Shown one piece after another: positions 35,205-36,296 of a stretch of DNA of 36,296 bases. The position numbers and the translations under genes were made by a program. The number at the start of each line of letters is the position of its first letter. The first letter of the stretch is position 1. The notes beneath the pieces are model-generated. The model made no database searches. It was not told the DNA's origin and was given only the letters and a program-made list of their open reading frames with translations. The stretch is from an uncultured Desulfobacterales bacterium (lineage in GTDB: Bacteria > Desulfobacterota > Desulfobacteria > Desulfobacterales > JAHEIW01): contig CAMYLV010000029.1 in NCBI GenBank assembly GCA_947259495.1, positions 1 through 36,296 on the forward strand. The letters are read 5' to 3'.

Positions 35205-35771
35205 ATGGTGAGCACTTTGCATAAATCCTTGACCATCACCTTCCTGGCAGTTTCTATCTTTATCTCGGGGTTGAGCGCTGATCTGGTGAGCGCACAGAGT
35301 TCGGCGCCAGAGCCGATGGTAACCCTCACACCTGAGGAATAAGCCTGGCTGGCGGAGAACCCGGAAATCGTATTGGGATCCGCCACCGGCTATGAGCCCA
35401 TGGTGACCAAGAGGGCTGATGGCACACATGTCGGCATGCTGGTGGATTTCTTCGAACAGGTCAATCGGCGCCTTAATACCAGAATTCGCCTTCACATTGA
35501 GGATTCATGGGCCGGCGTTCAAAAAAAAACGCAAAACAGGGAGATTGACGGTTTGGCCTTTGGCGGAAGAGATCCGCGCCGGGCCTCTCTTTACAATGCA
35601 ACCGATATCTTGGTTTCCACCCCCTTTTTTCCCAATCTCCCAGTACCCTGTCTGACTCTCATTCTTTCAGCAGAAACCGTCAAAGGACACCTGCAGAACA
35701 TCTACCAGAAGATAGAAGTCAACAATTGCCGTGAAGCGGTTGAGAAAGCCAAGAAAATTGGGATTCTTTGA
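35205..35771 (+). pseudogene. Decayed SBP_bac_3 receptor joined to a LuxR-type HTH end
   Basis: The ATG at 35205 has AGAGGAG upstream and opens a signal peptide (KSLTITFLAVSIFISGLSA). After 45 codons a TAA (35340-35342) interrupts the conserved LTPEE(Q)AWLAENPEIVLGSA sequence; a CAA-to-TAA change fits. The same frame continues with periplasmic solute-binding protein family 3 sequence (GYEPMVTKRADGTHVGMLVD, VQKKTQNREIDGLAFG), then jumps at VSTPFFPNLPVPCLTL into the last helices of a LuxR HTH (SAETVKGHLQNIYQKIEVNN then CREAVEKAKKIGIL). The parent was probably a long sensor/regulator from which the middle was lost by deletion. The two lesions indicate a dead gene. Confidence 0.8.
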
Positions 35772-35786
35772 ATTCGAAGTTGGTCG

Positions 35787-36086
35787 TTACCCTTTTCTCA
35801 GGTGGATCTCCACGTCCATACGATCATGCAGGATGCGGATAATTTCAATCTCGGCAGGTTTTTGGCGGTAGAAAATTAAATGCCGTCCAACATGATAAAC
35901 CCGATAGCCCTTCCGAATATCATCACGTGCATTCCCTAAATGAGGCTGCTCAGCCAAAATATGAAAGCTTTCATCAAGTTTTGAAAGATAAATGTTGCGT
36001 TGCTCACGGCCCCAAGATTTCAGTGTAAAACGGCCAATAGATTTAAGGTCCTCAAGAGATTTTGCGCTAAGACGAAAGACCGGCAT
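35787..36086 (-). CDS. parE: ParE/RelE-family toxin
   Basis: The 99-residue toxin is of the ParE branch: FRLSAKSLEDLKSIGRFTLK at the N-terminus, REQRNIYLSKLDESFHILAE, HLGNARDDIRKGYRVYHVGR and the C-terminal FYRQKPAEIEIIRILHDRMD. ParE toxins inhibit DNA gyrase. Its ATG overlaps the antitoxin stop codon by one base (TAATG at 36088-36084), the standard antitoxin-first order. The operon would be autoregulated by the ParD-ParE complex. Confidence 0.93.
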   Translation of the reverse strand: MPVFRLSAKSLEDLKSIGRFTLKSWGREQRNIYLSKLDESFHILAEQPHLGNARDDIRKGYRVYHVGRHLIFYRQKPAEIEIIRILHDRMDVEIHLRKG

Positions 36087-36296
36087 TACCTCGCACCTTC
36101 TTTGTCAAGATCCATAAGCAGTCCATCCAATGAATACTCGACAAATCCACTCTCTTCACCTTCAATTAATGCACGGCGCAATGCGTTAAGTTTTACTTCC
36201 CGTTCTTCAAGGAACCTCAAACCCTCCCGAACGACTTCACTTGCGGATGCATACCGTCCAGTTTTAATTTGCTGAGCAATGAATTCTTCAAAATAT
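36086..36296 (-). CDS. parD: ParD-family antitoxin, 5' end outside the window
   Basis: Seventy codons are visible on the minus strand; the start lies beyond the window edge. The sequence reads [20 protein letters not shown], then [20 protein letters not shown] and ends [19 protein letters not shown], which is the second part of the ribbon-helix-helix domain followed by the toxin-binding tail of ParD (CopG-like). The stop overlaps the parE start by one base. Only about ten N-terminal residues with the DNA-contacting strand should be missing. Confidence 0.9.
   Translation of the reverse strand, partial: YFEEFIAQQIKTGRYASASEVVREGLRFLEEREVKLNALRRALIEGEESGFVEYSLDGLLMDLDKEGAR

Overview
The window looks like chromosomal DNA of an anaerobic, sulfate-reducer-like deltaproteobacterium (Desulfobacterota, probably Desulfobacterales). 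This is inferred from gene content: several MttB-family methyltransferases with a corrinoid protein, an EtfBA pair followed by a membrane-bound HdrD-like ETF:menaquinone oxidoreductase, and many intergenic palindromes. No rRNA, tRNA or CRISPR array was recognised.

Layout. (1) 2-4817, plus strand: a carbohydrate block with a 5'-truncated helical sugar-active protein, a GT4 glycosyltransferase and two GH130 mannosyl phosphorylase/mannosidase-like proteins. (2) 4873-8594: an RRM RNA-binding protein, a stand-alone RelA/SpoT-type synthetase, an acyl-lipid desaturase and, on the minus strand, a two-domain protein of unknown function. This part is more A+T-rich and looks accessory. (3) 8775-18773: an mttB on the plus strand converging on a minus-strand operon that reads corrinoid protein, mttB, mttB, HyuA-like ASKHA protein, MFS transporter, mttB. 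Three junctions in it are 4-nt ATGA overlaps. None of the four mttB frames contains an in-frame amber codon, so they belong to the non-pyrrolysine branch, whose characterised members demethylate glycine betaine, proline betaine or carnitine. (4) 18921-20491: an RpiR-type HTH/SIS regulator and a 674-bp A+T-rich control region with a candidate operator and promoter. (5) 20492-31980, plus strand: heterotetrameric sarcosine oxidase genes in the order soxB-soxD-soxA-soxG, a YbaK-like deacylase, a second FAD amine dehydrogenase, etfB, etfA and the ETF:menaquinone oxidoreductase. (6) 32109-34519: tdh and kbl, linking glycine, acetyl-CoA and threonine. (7) 34520-36296: a large palindrome, a decayed receptor/LuxR gene and a parDE toxin-antitoxin pair cut by the window end.

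Reading of the whole (inference): regions 3-6 form a pathway that strips methyl groups from a quaternary amine such as a betaine. MttB enzymes would pass the first methyl to the corrinoid protein. SoxBDAG and the second flavoprotein would oxidise the dimethyl and monomethyl products toward glycine, giving methylene-tetrahydrofolate. Electrons would pass through ETF to the membrane quinone pool instead of to oxygen. Tdh and Kbl would handle the glycine. Methyltransferase II (MtgA/MtrH type) and the RamA-type corrinoid activase are absent and must lie elsewhere or be replaced.

A second notable layer is non-coding. From soxB to past kbl, almost every same-strand gap holds a different imperfect palindrome. 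One 98-bp double-hairpin element occurs twice in opposite orientation (3158-3256 and 26191-26288) with compensatory base changes in one stem.
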